In this document: piece by piece, positions 26,482 through 35,784 of the stretch
Layout of the letters: every line of letters starts with the position of its first letter
Position numbering within the stretch: the first letter of the stretch is position 1
DNA from: an uncultured Fluviicola sp.
GTDB taxonomy: Bacteria > Bacteroidota > Bacteroidia > Flavobacteriales > Crocinitomicaceae
DNA: 64,000 bases
Assembly (NCBI RefSeq): GCF_946478805.1
Contig: NZ_CAMLDC010000008.1
Span: 62,001-126,000 of the forward strand
Reading direction: 5' to 3'
Program-made: the position numbers and the translations under genes
The notes under the pieces: generated by a model
Told to the model about the DNA's origin: nothing
Seen by the model: only the letters and a program-made list of their open reading frames with translations
Databases searched by the model: none

Positions 26482-27396
26482 ATGAAGCAGTTAAAGGTTT
26501 TATGGTTGTCAGCAAGCTTGATTTGTATTTCAAGTATATCTTTTGGTCAGGTAAAGGCTTTGGATAAGCTGGAAGTATTGTATGATCAAGGACATTATAA
26601 GATGGTGTTGCGCAAAGCGAATCGCTTGTTGGATCAGCCGGATTATGATTATTCCTATAAACCTGAATTCTATAAAAGCCTGGCCCTGTTTCAATTGACG
26701 GATCAGGGATTGTGGGCAGAGTTCCACCCAAAAGCATTGCAGGAAGCAAGGGAATTATTCAGCTTGGTCTTGGCTTCCCCGGATGGAATCAAAGTATTTA
26801 ACACGCATTTGAATCATGTGGCGCAGTTAAAACGCGATCTGGTTCAAAAGGCTTTGACTTATAAATCGGAAGGAAAACAGGCAAAATACGACGAAATACA
26901 GCAAATTCTTTTTGGATTATTTGACCGGATTCCCGATTTGGATGTTCCCGGAGAAATTCAACCTCCGGTTGTGGATGCTCCCGAGATAAGGGAAACGGCT
27001 GCTACTTCCGAAGAACGCGAAGCAATCGTGAAATATGCAAAAAAACAATTGGGAGTTCCATACAAATGGGCAGGGACAGACGCAAATGGTTTTGACTGTA
27101 GCGGATTTACCGGTTTTGTGATGAAAGAATTCAAGGTTTCATTAAGTCGAAGAGCAGAAGATCAATACAATTCATCCACGAAAGTGAAGCAAAAAAATGC
27201 TCAAAAAGGGGATCTGGTATTTTTCAATAATGGTTCCGGAATATCACACGTGGGAATTATTGTTTCTGCCAAAGGAGAACCATTGACCATGATCCATGCA
27301 AGTTCAAGTAAGGGAGTGATCATTACGAATATTGAAGATTCCGAGTATTGGCTGAAACGGCTTTATGCGATCGGGACTTATGTGAAGGGGGAATAG
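26482..27396 (+). CDS. NlpC/P60-family cell-wall hydrolase
   Basis: The 304-aa protein has a signal peptide (MKQLKVLWLSASLICISSIS then FGQ), an N-terminal helical domain (24-150; about 130 residues, TPR-like) and a C-terminal NlpC/P60 domain with catalytic C206 (ANGFDCSGF), H256 (SHVGII) and H272 (MIHASS). It would hydrolyse peptidoglycan peptide stems, probably D-Glu-gamma-DAP bonds, in the periplasm. No SH3b targeting domain is present; the helical domain may replace it. Confidence 0.93.
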   Translation: MKQLKVLWLSASLICISSISFGQVKALDKLEVLYDQGHYKMVLRKANRLLDQPDYDYSYKPEFYKSLALFQLTDQGLWAEFHPKALQEARELFSLVLASPDGIKVFNTHLNHVAQLKRDLVQKALTYKSEGKQAKYDEIQQILFGLFDRIPDLDVPGEIQPPVVDAPEIRETAATSEEREAIVKYAKKQLGVPYKWAGTDANGFDCSGFTGFVMKEFKVSLSRRAEDQYNSSTKVKQKNAQKGDLVFFNNGSGISHVGIIVSAKGEPLTMIHASSSKGVIITNIEDSEYWLKRLYAIGTYVKGE

Positions 27397-27412
27397 AAAT
27401 TATCAATAGGTT

Positions 27413-27490
27413 AATGATCAATTATCAAGGATTGGATTATACTCTTTCGGAAAAATCCCTTGATAATTCCATCATTTATAATTGATCATT
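27413..27490. repeat. Inverted repeat GATCAATTATCAAGG between convergent genes
   Basis: AATGATCAATTATCAAGG (27413-27430) pairs in two parts with CCTTGATAATT (27458-27468) and ATAATTGATCATT (27478-27490). The arms share the left sequence, so two alternative hairpins are possible. It lies between convergent gene ends and may serve as a terminator. Confidence 0.65.
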
Positions 27491-27513
27491 TGATTTGTCT
27501 TAGGACAACTATT

Positions 27514-28032
27514 TTATCTGTTTTGTTCTTCTTTTTTCGGATTATACAAAAAGATATTCATGAGTACCGTTAACCCTGAAATCATCGCGCTTATGAATCC
27601 GACATTCATCAGGTAAGGTGATTTATCGATAAATAAGAATGCGACCAGACTGATCACGAGCAGAATCAATAAGAACCATTTTGAAAACAATCTCGACTGA
27701 ATAAAGCGATTGTTCAGATCGAGCAGATAAACATGAGTTGCAGCCAACAAGAACAGCATGTTCAGTTTCCAGATCTGACCGATTTCAAACCAGGAAAGTA
27801 AAAATGCTCCAAGAATCAAAATCTGTGCGATCAGAAGGAAGGTGTTGATAAAGCGAAATGTCTTCGAACTGATCCTGCTTACCGTCAATATCTGGAAGAA
27901 CAGGAACAGGCAAGTGATGAAAAATGGTAGGACCTTCGTCAGTTTCCAGGAGAATTCACTCCATCCAAGGAAAAGAAGGATCAAGAGTGCCAAAAACACC
28001 CAAGCAAGTAATATGGGCCATTTAGCTCTCAT
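27514..28032 (-). CDS. Small polytopic membrane protein of unknown function
   Basis: The 172-aa protein is strongly hydrophobic with about six predicted membrane helices (for example WPILLAWVFLALLILLFLGW; VLPFFITCLFLFFQILTV; LLILLVISLVAFLFI). I recognise no motif. It overlaps the end of the large sensor/phosphatase gene by 11 bases, so it is translationally coupled and may work in the same pathway as a membrane partner, which is inference only. Confidence 0.75.
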   Translation of the reverse strand: MRAKWPILLAWVFLALLILLFLGWSEFSWKLTKVLPFFITCLFLFFQILTVSRISSKTFRFINTFLLIAQILILGAFLLSWFEIGQIWKLNMLFLLAATHVYLLDLNNRFIQSRLFSKWFLLILLVISLVAFLFIDKSPYLMNVGFISAMISGLTVLMNIFLYNPKKEEQNR

Positions 28033-31000
28033 GCGATGATTTTATATATTTTACTGCAAATACGCAGACATCGTCGACCTGGTCCACATCGTGTTTCCAG
28101 GAATCAAAAGTGCGTTGTATTTCCTTGTACTGGTCTTCCATATCTAATTGATAAATGGTTGAAAGCAATACTTTAAAAGGTCTCGATTTAAATTTCTTCA
28201 AACGTTCACCGCCAAACTGATCGACATATCCATCGGTATACAGGTAGACACAATCTCCGTGTTCCAACTGGAATTCCTGGTTACTGAATGGTTTTGCATC
28301 GATGAATTGACCAATGGGTTGTTTATTCGGTTTCAATTCGATGATTTCCCCGTTGCGGATAATGACACATTCGTTATTCGCTCCTGAGAATTTCAGGATT
28401 CCTGTTTTCTGGTCGATGGAACATAAGGCAATATCCATTCCATCCTTCACATCCGATTGACCTTCGGCCCGGAATGCATCAATTACGATTTCACGCAGCT
28501 TATCCAAAATGTCATTGGGTTCTGTCAACTTGAATTCATTGATAGCACGAAGTAACCCGTTGTTTCCGACAATACTCACCAAAGCTCCGGGAACACCATG
28601 TCCCGTACAATCCACTGCAGAGAAGATGACTTTCCCCTGAACTTCACGAGCCCAGTAGAAATCTCCCGAAACAATATCTTTCGGACGATAGAATACGAAA
28701 TGCTGTCTGAACAATTCATTCAAACGGGTGGTTGTCGGTAGAATAGTGGATTGAATCCGTTTTGCATAATGGATACTATCCAGAATATCCACAGTTTTAG
28801 CTGTAATTTCCTCTTTTTGAATTTCCAGCTGGTGATTTTGTTCTGCGATCTCCTTGGTTCTTTCCTGTACAATCTCTTCCAGTCGGATATTCTGTCTTTT
28901 CACTCGTTGGGTGGAAAGTTGAACTACCAGGTAGATTAATAAAATGAGCAGGATGACATAGAAGATGTAAGCCCAAGCTGTCCTGTACCATGGTGGTAGC
29001 ACCACAATCTCATATGTCAGTACATCACTCTCAATTCCATAAGCTGATTTTGCTTTTACTTTGAAAGTGTAGGTTCCTTCCGGGATTTTCTCAAAGTTGG
29101 CAAAGTTGAGTGCAGACCATTGCGACCATTGGTCACTGAATCCTTCCAGTTTATAGCTGAAAGTTGTCGGGCCCAGGCAAGAGAATGAATTGGCGTGAAA
29201 AATCAGTTTGAAGGAGTTCTGTGAGTAGCTTAGACCTTCCAGTTTTTTGCTTTTTGAAACATCGTAGAGGAAACTTTTTCCATTCACTTCGAATCGGTCT
29301 ATCTGAACTTTGAAAGGGTTGCGGTTTTTGCGAATGGCATCCAGGTTCAAAATGAACAGCCCATCGTTTGCACCTATCCAGATTTCATTGGCCAATGGAT
29401 TTTTTTCAACGGCAAAAACCAATCCGGCATTCTTCAAACCGGTTAAAGGCCAAGAAGTCCAATGCCATTCAGTACCCCGTTTTTCAAACCAGCCGAAGAT
29501 GTTTTCAAACTTTCCATCTTTTTTGTCCTGGTAAATAACTACCCAAAGTTGTTCATTATTAACATTGATAATGCGGTGAATAGTATTCTTGTAATTTTTG
29601 GTCTTAAATACAGTGGAAGGTTCGAATGGAACGATTTTATCCTTTTTCTCATCGTAAACAAACATTCCATTTGCAGTTCCCACAAAAATCTGACCTTTGA
29701 ATTCTTCTACATAGAAGTTGTTGTTCTGATCTTCCTTACTGAGGCTCGAAATGGTTATAGTTTTGAATTTTTTGGAGCTTAAATCATAAATCCCGACTCC
29801 CTTGGAACGAATACTGAAGTAGACCTTATTGTGAAGACAAGCCAAACTGACAGTTTCCCCGCCTGCTTCCCCAACAAGCTCTTCGTATTCCCATTTACCG
29901 TTCGGAAGCAGTTTCAGTTTTGCCAATCCGCCTTCCAGCGTGAAATAAATGGAATTCGGATCTTTTGGATTTTTCTCAAAAGCAATGGCATATTGATACG
30001 ATGCCGAAATATGTTTGGCTGATACGGTATTTAAGTCAAAGACTCCGTTGTACCCGATAACCATTGATTTATTTCCAGCCCGGGTCTTGATTGTTTCAAT
30101 ATCAAAAATAATTTCGTCCAAACTTCCGAATGGAATCAATTTGTTTCCGGATTCTGATTTTTGAGGAGATATGATCCCGTTGTGTGTTCCGATAAGCGGG
30201 ATTCCCGAGTTGAAATCAATGGTTTCAATCTGCGAAGTCACACCTTCGTTTTTGTGGAAATAGGAGAGTGGCGAGCCGGTTTCTACAAATTGAATCCCAT
30301 TTCCTAAACAGAGCCATAGATTGAAATCATTGTCAAAGAATGACTGATTGACTGTCAGGTTTGCCAAATCGTCCTCCAGGTTGTACTCCCGGATTATATT
30401 TCCGTGCAAATCGCCAATAATGAGACCATTGTTCTCTGTACTTACCAAAAGGTAATTTCCGGCTTTGGTAACGGTGTTTACAAAATACTTGCTGAGACAA
30501 GGGAATTTGGAACGTGGTACAGAGTCCCAATGCTGATTATTCCCGATCGAATTATTTACGCTGAAGATTTTGCTTCGAGCATCAACGATATACCAGACAT
30601 TGTCAATCTGGAAACTTCCCCGAATGTTCTTGATATGCACTGATAATGGAAGATTCAACTCCTTCAGTTTTGAGTTTACTACATCGTAGTACAAATAATT
30701 TTCCCTTCTGGATTTGAATTCCGCTTTTGATTGAAATGTCAATAAAACGCCATTGAGAATGCGACAAGAGGTCTTGCACTCCAATTCCTGGAAAGCAACA
30801 GGAACATCTAATTTGGTCGCTTTGCCATTTTTCAGGATGTACAAGCCTTTTTCAGCAACAAACAAGATGGAGTTATCTCCTAATTCGAAAATATTCCAAA
30901 CTTGCCCGATGTTGTTTTTGAGGCCTCCGTAAAAAACAGGATAATAAACCAATTCACCCTTGCTGGAGTAATCGAGATAACCGAAGTTGTTATCCCGTCC

Positions 31001-31333
31001 CACATACACGCGGTCGTCGGAAGCCAGGTACAATTTGGAAACATAGGTTTCAGTGCAACTTTCCTGGATCGTTTTTTTTGTCTTTTCGGAGTCTGTTTTG
31101 ATTTTGGCCCATTCAATTCCGTTGAAGGAAAGGATGTCTTGTCGATTCCCGAAAAGTACATTGCCGTTGGCTGATTGAAGTCCCGTCCAGATTTGGCCGG
31201 CACTACCGTAATCATTGATTGAGAAATGTTTGGTATTGATTCTTCCTTGCAACGTAATGTTCTGAGCAGTAGAAAACACCGCGAAATGAACAGTAAACAG
31301 TATTAATAGAAGGAACCCTTTGTTTTTCAACAT
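28022..31333 (-). CDS. Beta-propeller sensor with SpoIIE/PP2C phosphatase output
   Basis: The 1103-aa protein has a signal peptide, then about 650 residues of two-component-regulator propeller repeats in the periplasm (about 30-690), and a Y_Y_Y domain (about 710-785; FSYKLEGFSDQWSQWSALNF). One membrane helix follows (TAWAYIFYVILLILLIYLVV), then a cytoplasmic coiled coil and a PP2C SpoIIE-type Ser/Thr phosphatase at about 860-1095 (DIVSGDFYW, AVDCTGHGVPGALVS, DGYVDQFGG). The architecture is that of a hybrid one-component receptor that ends in a phosphatase in place of a kinase. It would dephosphorylate a target, possibly an anti-anti-sigma factor, which is not encoded next door. A terminator separates it from the polyamine operon upstream. 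Confidence 0.93.
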   Translation of the reverse strand: MLKNKGFLLLILFTVHFAVFSTAQNITLQGRINTKHFSINDYGSAGQIWTGLQSANGNVLFGNRQDILSFNGIEWAKIKTDSEKTKKTIQESCTETYVSKLYLASDDRVYVGRDNNFGYLDYSSKGELVYYPVFYGGLKNNIGQVWNIFELGDNSILFVAEKGLYILKNGKATKLDVPVAFQELECKTSCRILNGVLLTFQSKAEFKSRRENYLYYDVVNSKLKELNLPLSVHIKNIRGSFQIDNVWYIVDARSKIFSVNNSIGNNQHWDSVPRSKFPCLSKYFVNTVTKAGNYLLVSTENNGLIIGDLHGNIIREYNLEDDLANLTVNQSFFDNDFNLWLCLGNGIQFVETGSPLSYFHKNEGVTSQIETIDFNSGIPLIGTHNGIISPQKSESGNKLIPFGSLDEIIFDIETIKTRAGNKSMVIGYNGVFDLNTVSAKHISASYQYAIAFEKNPKDPNSIYFTLEGGLAKLKLLPNGKWEYEELVGEAGGETVSLACLHNKVYFSIRSKGVGIYDLSSKKFKTITISSLSKEDQNNNFYVEEFKGQIFVGTANGMFVYDEKKDKIVPFEPSTVFKTKNYKNTIHRIINVNNEQLWVVIYQDKKDGKFENIFGWFEKRGTEWHWTSWPLTGLKNAGLVFAVEKNPLANEIWIGANDGLFILNLDAIRKNRNPFKVQIDRFEVNGKSFLYDVSKSKKLEGLSYSQNSFKLIFHANSFSCLGPTTFSYKLEGFSDQWSQWSALNFANFEKIPEGTYTFKVKAKSAYGIESDVLTYEIVVLPPWYRTAWAYIFYVILLILLIYLVVQLSTQRVKRQNIRLEEIVQERTKEIAEQNHQLEIQKEEITAKTVDILDSIHYAKRIQSTILPTTTRLNELFRQHFVFYRPKDIVSGDFYWAREVQGKVIFSAVDCTGHGVPGALVSIVGNNGLLRAINEFKLTEPNDILDKLREIVIDAFRAEGQSDVKDGMDIALCSIDQKTGILKFSGANNECVIIRNGEIIELKPNKQPIGQFIDAKPFSNQEFQLEHGDCVYLYTDGYVDQFGGERLKKFKSRPFKVLLSTIYQLDMEDQYKEIQRTFDSWKHDVDQVDDVCVFAVKYIKSSHES

Positions 31334-31368
31334 CTCTTTTGTTATACGATACGAATATATAAATAAAA

Positions 31369-31401
31369 AAACACCTGAAGAGTATTTTTCTTCAGGTGTT
31401 T
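31369..31401 (-). terminator. Intrinsic terminator of the polyamine operon
   Basis: A 13-bp perfect stem (AAACACCTGAAGA / TCTTCAGGTGTTT) with a 7-base loop is followed by a T-run on the minus strand, 24 bases after the agmatinase stop. Confidence 0.9.
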
Positions 31402-31424
31402 AGCACAGTTCAGGAACTGCAATA

Positions 31425-32477
31425 TCAGTAGTTTATTTTTCTGCTTTTTTCAGTTGCACAAACCAAATTCCAAAGTGCTCTTGCGCCAACGTTTGCATCC
31501 CAATCACCTTCTTTTCCGGGAGAAACCTCATTCAAGTCAAACCCGATAATTTTTCGTCCGGATTCAACCAGTTGGAAGAATAGGTAATTGATCTGTTCCA
31601 ATTCAAATCCACCGACAACAGGAGTGCCTGTATTCGGGCAAAGTGATGGCAATAATCCGTCAATATCAAAGGAAATATAAACGCGGTCAGGCAACTCATT
31701 CAGAATCATGGATACTTGTTCTTTCCAAGTTTGACCTTCGAATAATCCCTTTTTCAAATCCCAATCGTAGAATGTCTTAACGCGTGGGTCTGAATCCGAG
31801 AGCTGGACTTCCGAATACGCAATATCGCGAATTCCGACCTGAACCAACTTTTGAAGATTGTTACAAGACTGTAGTACGTTATACATAATACTTGCGTGTG
31901 ATTGCTGAAAACCTTCGTATGCTTCCCTTAAATCCGCGTGTGCATCAATTTGAAGAATCCCAAAGGGTTGTGCCTGGTCATTTAAAGCTTCCATTAAACC
32001 TAATGGCGTGCTGTGTTCTCCACCAAGAACAGCCACGATCTTATTTTCTGCAAGCAGTTTTGTTGCACGTTCCTTTAAGTTGTTTCTTAAAAGATCCGAA
32101 GTTGCATTCACTTTCTCAAGCACTTCATGAAACGGGTTGTTTTCATCTAACTCGCCACCTTCTTCCAGAAAACCGATGTATTGAACAGTGTCAATGCACA
32201 TCTGGTCATTGATCTGTTTCATTTCATCGGAAATGGGAGTCATGAAAACTTGTGTGTTCCAAGCTTCCGGCAATTGCGGATGATAAAAATCCAATTGTGT
32301 ACTTGCATCCAAAATTGCTTTCGGGCCATCACTTGTACCTTTTCCATAGGATGCAGTCGCGTCCCAGGGAACAGGAATAATTACAATCTTCGCATTTTCT
32401 TCGGCAACCGGAAACCCGAAAATGTTTCCATTAGCAATTCCGACACCGTTCGGATCAAATTTCTTGGAGTTATCCAT
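31425..32477 (-). CDS. Arginase-family ureohydrolase, probably agmatinase
   Basis: The 350-aa protein has the arginase-fold metal motifs [21 protein letters not shown], and SFDIDGL, which bind the two Mn2+ ions. The family includes arginase, agmatinase and formiminoglutamase, which motifs alone do not separate. It overlaps the end of the AdoMetDC-spermidine synthase gene by 8 bases, so agmatinase (agmatine to putrescine plus urea) is the most sensible reading: it would supply putrescine for spermidine. No arginine decarboxylase is in the window. Confidence 0.88.
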   Translation of the reverse strand: MDNSKKFDPNGVGIANGNIFGFPVAEENAKIVIIPVPWDATASYGKGTSDGPKAILDASTQLDFYHPQLPEAWNTQVFMTPISDEMKQINDQMCIDTVQYIGFLEEGGELDENNPFHEVLEKVNATSDLLRNNLKERATKLLAENKIVAVLGGEHSTPLGLMEALNDQAQPFGILQIDAHADLREAYEGFQQSHASIMYNVLQSCNNLQKLVQVGIRDIAYSEVQLSDSDPRVKTFYDWDLKKGLFEGQTWKEQVSMILNELPDRVYISFDIDGLLPSLCPNTGTPVVGGFELEQINYLFFQLVESGRKIIGFDLNEVSPGKEGDWDANVGARALWNLVCATEKSRKINY

Positions 32478-33753
32478 TGATCAGACTTTTCACGAAATTA
32501 GGTAATGCAAAACTTGCTTTATGGATATCAGAATTGTAGTATTTTAATCCTTTTGCACTTACAAATGATTCGATCTCAGATTCTTTTGAAACTGTTTTCG
32601 GCTGAGCACTTCCTTTTAGCCCGTATTGGAAACTCCACATTCCTGTCGGATATGTTGGAACAAAGAATAGGGACACAGGGGCATTTTCTTTTCCGAAAAT
32701 ATGTTGAAGTGTAATGTTCAATTCAGTGAATGCCTGTTCGTTGAATTTAGGTGATTCTCCTTGAGCAACCAAGATTCCACCCGGTTTCATGATACGGTGA
32801 CAGTTTCTGTAGAATTCTACGGAAAACAATCCTTCTGCCGGACCAACAGGGTCCGATCCGTCTACAATAACTAAATCATATGTTTCGTCGGCAGCTTCTT
32901 TTGCAAATGCAATTCCGTCGCCAACGATCAGGTTCAATTTCGGGTGATCGAATGAAGCAGCAATTGTCGGCAAGTGTTCTTTACATGCCTTGATCACTTC
33001 TCCATCAATTTCAACCATCGTTACTTTCTCCACACTATCATGGCGAAGGAATTCACGAACAGTTCCACCGTCACCACCACCGATCACCAAAATGTTCTTA
33101 GCATTCCCATGTGTAAACATAGCCGGGTGAGAGATCATTTCATGGTAATGGAATTCGTCTTTTTCGGTGGTCATGAACATATCGTCCAAAGTCAACAGCT
33201 TACCGTATTTAGGAGATTCCAAGATGCGAACGCGTTGGAAAGGAGATTGTACATCGAAAAAAACCTCACCGGTATATCGCAATGACAAAGCCTGGTTGTC
33301 GTCCTTGTCTGTAAACCACACATTGCGTGTATACATTTCAGGATTCGACCATTCTCCGGCTTTCTGACGCATGGAAGAGATATCGAAGTCATTCCTTGTT
33401 AACAACTGAACAGCACCACGCTTCATTTCCAAAGCAGAGTAGTTCTTGGCACCAAAACATTCTTTCAAATAATCAAATGAAATCCAGGCATCCATTTCTC
33501 CACATGTGAAAAGATCCACAGCAGCATAACCGTATTCCGGCCATGTATGAATTGCCAAATGGCTTTCTTGAATTACCACAACACCGGAAACTCCATAAGG
33601 AGAAAAATGGTGAAATGTAGAATTAATCACAGTTGCACCTGCTTTCAACGCCGCGTCTACCATGTCGCGCTCGATCGAAGATACATCATTCATAATGTGC
33701 GGATCGCACCCCATAAACTCAACCAGAATATGGTTCCCCAATGCATTACTCAT
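32470..33753 (-). CDS. AdoMet decarboxylase-spermidine synthase fusion
   Basis: The 427-aa protein joins two steps of spermidine synthesis. Residues 1-120 are a class 1B-type S-adenosylmethionine decarboxylase: the self-cleavage Glu63-Ser64 bond is in [13 protein letters not shown], where Ser64 becomes the pyruvoyl cofactor, and C84 ([10 protein letters not shown]) is the proton donor. Residues about 135-427 are a spermidine synthase with [12 protein letters not shown] and [11 protein letters not shown]. The fused enzyme would make decarboxylated AdoMet and pass it to putrescine aminopropylation. Such fusions are known in some bacteria. The internal cleavage would leave a short beta peptide and the large chain. 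A promoter lies 33 bases upstream. Confidence 0.95.
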   Translation of the reverse strand: MSNALGNHILVEFMGCDPHIMNDVSSIERDMVDAALKAGATVINSTFHHFSPYGVSGVVVIQESHLAIHTWPEYGYAAVDLFTCGEMDAWISFDYLKECFGAKNYSALEMKRGAVQLLTRNDFDISSMRQKAGEWSNPEMYTRNVWFTDKDDNQALSLRYTGEVFFDVQSPFQRVRILESPKYGKLLTLDDMFMTTEKDEFHYHEMISHPAMFTHGNAKNILVIGGGDGGTVREFLRHDSVEKVTMVEIDGEVIKACKEHLPTIAASFDHPKLNLIVGDGIAFAKEAADETYDLVIVDGSDPVGPAEGLFSVEFYRNCHRIMKPGGILVAQGESPKFNEQAFTELNITLQHIFGKENAPVSLFFVPTYPTGMWSFQYGLKGSAQPKTVSKESEIESFVSAKGLKYYNSDIHKASFALPNFVKSLING

Positions 33754-33785
33754 TAGCTATTCAGTATAAATTATAAAAATGAGCG

Positions 33786-33793
33786 CAAAGGTA
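33786..33793 (-). promoter_or_regulatory. -7 element of the polyamine operon
   Basis: On the minus strand TACCTTTG is a perfect TAnnTTTG -7 element 32 bases upstream of the ATG (33753). I see no clear TTTG at -33. Confidence 0.45.
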
Positions 33794-33975
33794 CTGGTTT
33801 TAGATGGTTTAGAACGGGAATAATTGAAAAAATAATGTTGGCGTAATAATTCTGAATTCCGAATTCCGAATTTCGAATTGGACGAGGTGTTTGACGGAAC
33901 GGTTTGAGAGCACTGAATTATTGGTCTAATTCATGAGAATTAGAAGGTAGATGGAGTTTTAAATAAGCAATCGTA

Positions 33976-34755
33976 TTAGGATTTAGTAATTCCTTTGAGC
34001 CAGTTTTCAATCTCACGAATCAGTGACTCTTTCTTTTCTAAATGCGGATGATGGCCGCAGCCGGGAATCATTATTCCTTTCCGGTTTGGATTATTCCTAA
34101 CAATCGAATTCACCTGCTTTTCTGTTCCGTATTGGTCACCTTTACCCTGGACCGCTAAAACGGGAATTTGAATGGATTTGATTTCATTTCGGATGTCCCA
34201 GCTTTTGAAAGCAGGATCGAGCCACGTATTTGCCCAGGCATAAAACAGGGGGGGGGTCTTTTCTCCATGGATTTTGTATAATCCGTTTAGTTTGCCTGCT
34301 TCAAAAGCTTCTATTGTAGGATAGATCCCGGCCAGTGTTTCTTCTTCCACAAAGGTGTGAGCCGCCATGGTAATAATTCCCTGAATATTTTTCATTTTTC
34401 GGGCTGCGAGGATTAAAGCAATGCTTCCACCGTCGCTGTGTCCGATTAAAATAATTTTCTGGTTCGGATTTAGGATTTCTTGAAGAACTTCCTGGGTTTC
34501 ATCTGCATATCGATGAAGGTAATGAATATTCCGTTCTTCGGTCAGAGCACTTGATTTCCCGTGCCCGCTTCGTTCAATGACGATTCCCGGTAGATTTAAG
34601 GAGTTGCATAATTCGGAGGGAAAGGTTTTCCATTGGATGATACTTCCCAAGGCTTCATGAAGAAATACCAAAAGGGGACGTGATTCGCCTAGTACAGAAG
34701 TGTTGATCCATTGGGTGTTGATCTCTTTCGACCTGATACGAATTAGCTTTTCCAT
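33976..34755 (-). CDS. Alpha/beta hydrolase with a 9-base homopolymer in its ORF
   Basis: The 259-aa protein has an alpha/beta-hydrolase fold with nucleophile S107 in GHSDGG, an oxyanion HEALG (33-37), D/G motif VQGKGDQYG (about 215) and terminal GCGHHPHLE with the catalytic His. The substrate is unknown. At 34248-34256 nine Gs on the plus strand (nine Cs in the coding strand, encoding KTPPL around residue 167) form a homopolymer. One base of slippage would frameshift and drop the catalytic Asp and His. It may be a phase-variable gene or a sequencing-risk site. The open frame as given is intact. Confidence 0.88.
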   Translation of the reverse strand: MEKLIRIRSKEINTQWINTSVLGESRPLLVFLHEALGSIIQWKTFPSELCNSLNLPGIVIERSGHGKSSALTEERNIHYLHRYADETQEVLQEILNPNQKIILIGHSDGGSIALILAARKMKNIQGIITMAAHTFVEEETLAGIYPTIEAFEAGKLNGLYKIHGEKTPPLFYAWANTWLDPAFKSWDIRNEIKSIQIPVLAVQGKGDQYGTEKQVNSIVRNNPNRKGIMIPGCGHHPHLEKKESLIREIENWLKGITKS

Positions 34756-35090
34756 TTTTTTATTTCAGATTAAAAAACGACCAAGAGAAGTATTGCGCAT
34801 TTGTGAGAATTCTTTGACTTCCGGAATTGGAAGAATCGAGGATTGGGTTTTAGATGAAACCATCTATATCCAATTAACTCACTCCCTTATCAGTGTTAAA
34901 TACATAACATTTCCATACTCTATCCATGCTCTATCCATGCTCTATCCTCCTATGATCTATGCCTGATCCAACCAGGAGCTTTTCGGGTTGTTTTCTGTTT
35001 CTTGTCCTGCGTACATTCTTGAGAAGAACAGACCAATAAAAAAGGGAACCGCCAGTTGACAGATTCCCTTCCGATGAATATGATTTAAAA
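34756..35090. other. Intergenic region with a short tandem repeat and terminator
   Basis: This 335-base gap holds an 11-bp unit CTCTATCCATG repeated about 2.7 times (34918-34947) and the efp terminator near the right end. I see no convincing gene. The plus-strand ORF at 34700-34966 overlaps the hydrolase start and is not supported. Confidence 0.6.
35042..35070 (-). terminator. Intrinsic terminator of efp
   Basis: AAGGGAA / TTCCCTT form a 7-bp stem with a 15-base loop, followed by Ts on the minus strand, 20 bases after the efp stop. Confidence 0.75.
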
Positions 35091-35657
35091 TCAGTTTTTA
35101 ACACGTTCTACGTAAACACCTGTTCGGGTATCTACTTTGATGATTTCTCCCATATCAATGAATAGAGGAACTTTCACTTCAGCACCCGTTGCGATCGTTG
35201 CAGCTTTCATGGAGTTTGTTGCAGTATCACCTTTAATTCCAGGCTCTGTATAAGTAACTTCGGAAATCAAATACATTGGCAATTCAACTACCAAAGGAAC
35301 TTCGTCGTTTGCGTCATACAAAATATTACAAACCATTCCTTCTAATAAGAAAGCCGGTCTTTCAACCATTTTTACAGGAATAGGAACTTGTTCGAATGTT
35401 TCATTATTCATGAAGATAAAATTGTCGTCTTCCTGGTATAAGTACTGATATTCGCGATTTTCCACACGAACGATCTCAATTTTGTGTCCTGCAGAGAAAG
35501 TATTATCAATCACTTTACCCGTTTCGATAATACGCATTTTAGTACGCACGAAAGCCGGACCTTTTCCAGGTTTCACATGTTGGAATTCAATGATTTGACT
35601 GATTTTGTCATTGAATTTGATACATAATCCGTTTCGAATATCTGCTGTGGTTGCCAT
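35091..35657 (-). CDS. efp: Elongation factor P
   Basis: EF-P relieves ribosome stalling at polyproline stretches. The 188-aa protein has the three beta-barrel domains of the family. The modifiable loop near KPGKGPAF is intact, with K32 at the tip; this Lys can be beta-lysylated in E. coli. The C-terminal signature GAEVKVPLFIDMGEIIKVDT is present. A TATATTTG -7 element lies 25 bases upstream. Confidence 0.97.
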   Translation of the reverse strand: MATTADIRNGLCIKFNDKISQIIEFQHVKPGKGPAFVRTKMRIIETGKVIDNTFSAGHKIEIVRVENREYQYLYQEDDNFIFMNNETFEQVPIPVKMVERPAFLLEGMVCNILYDANDEVPLVVELPMYLISEVTYTEPGIKGDTATNSMKAATIATGAEVKVPLFIDMGEIIKVDTRTGVYVERVKN

Positions 35658-35682
35658 ACTTCTTTTTTATTGTTTTCGGGCG

Positions 35683-35690
35683 CAAATATA
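35683..35690 (-). promoter_or_regulatory. -7 element of efp
   Basis: TATATTTG on the minus strand is a perfect match to TAnnTTTG. It is 25 bases before the efp ATG. Confidence 0.5.
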
Positions 35691-35768
35691 ACCAAATTAT
35701 CATCTAAAAAACGATTAAAAATTAACGTTTCGTAAGACATTAGGCTAGGATAGCTCGATTAATTCGAT

Positions 35769-35776
35769 TACTTTTG
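35769..35776 (+). promoter_or_regulatory. -7 element of the TatA-like gene
   Basis: TACTTTTG matches TAnnTTTG exactly; transcription would start 3-5 bases before the ATG. No -33 element is obvious. Confidence 0.4.
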
Positions 35777-35784
35777 TTGTCATT

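Noticed and set aside
34700..34966. 88-aa plus-strand ORF across the hydrolase start
   Set aside because: It overlaps the 5' end of a clear gene on the other strand and reads through the tandem CTCTATCCATG repeat. No family is visible.
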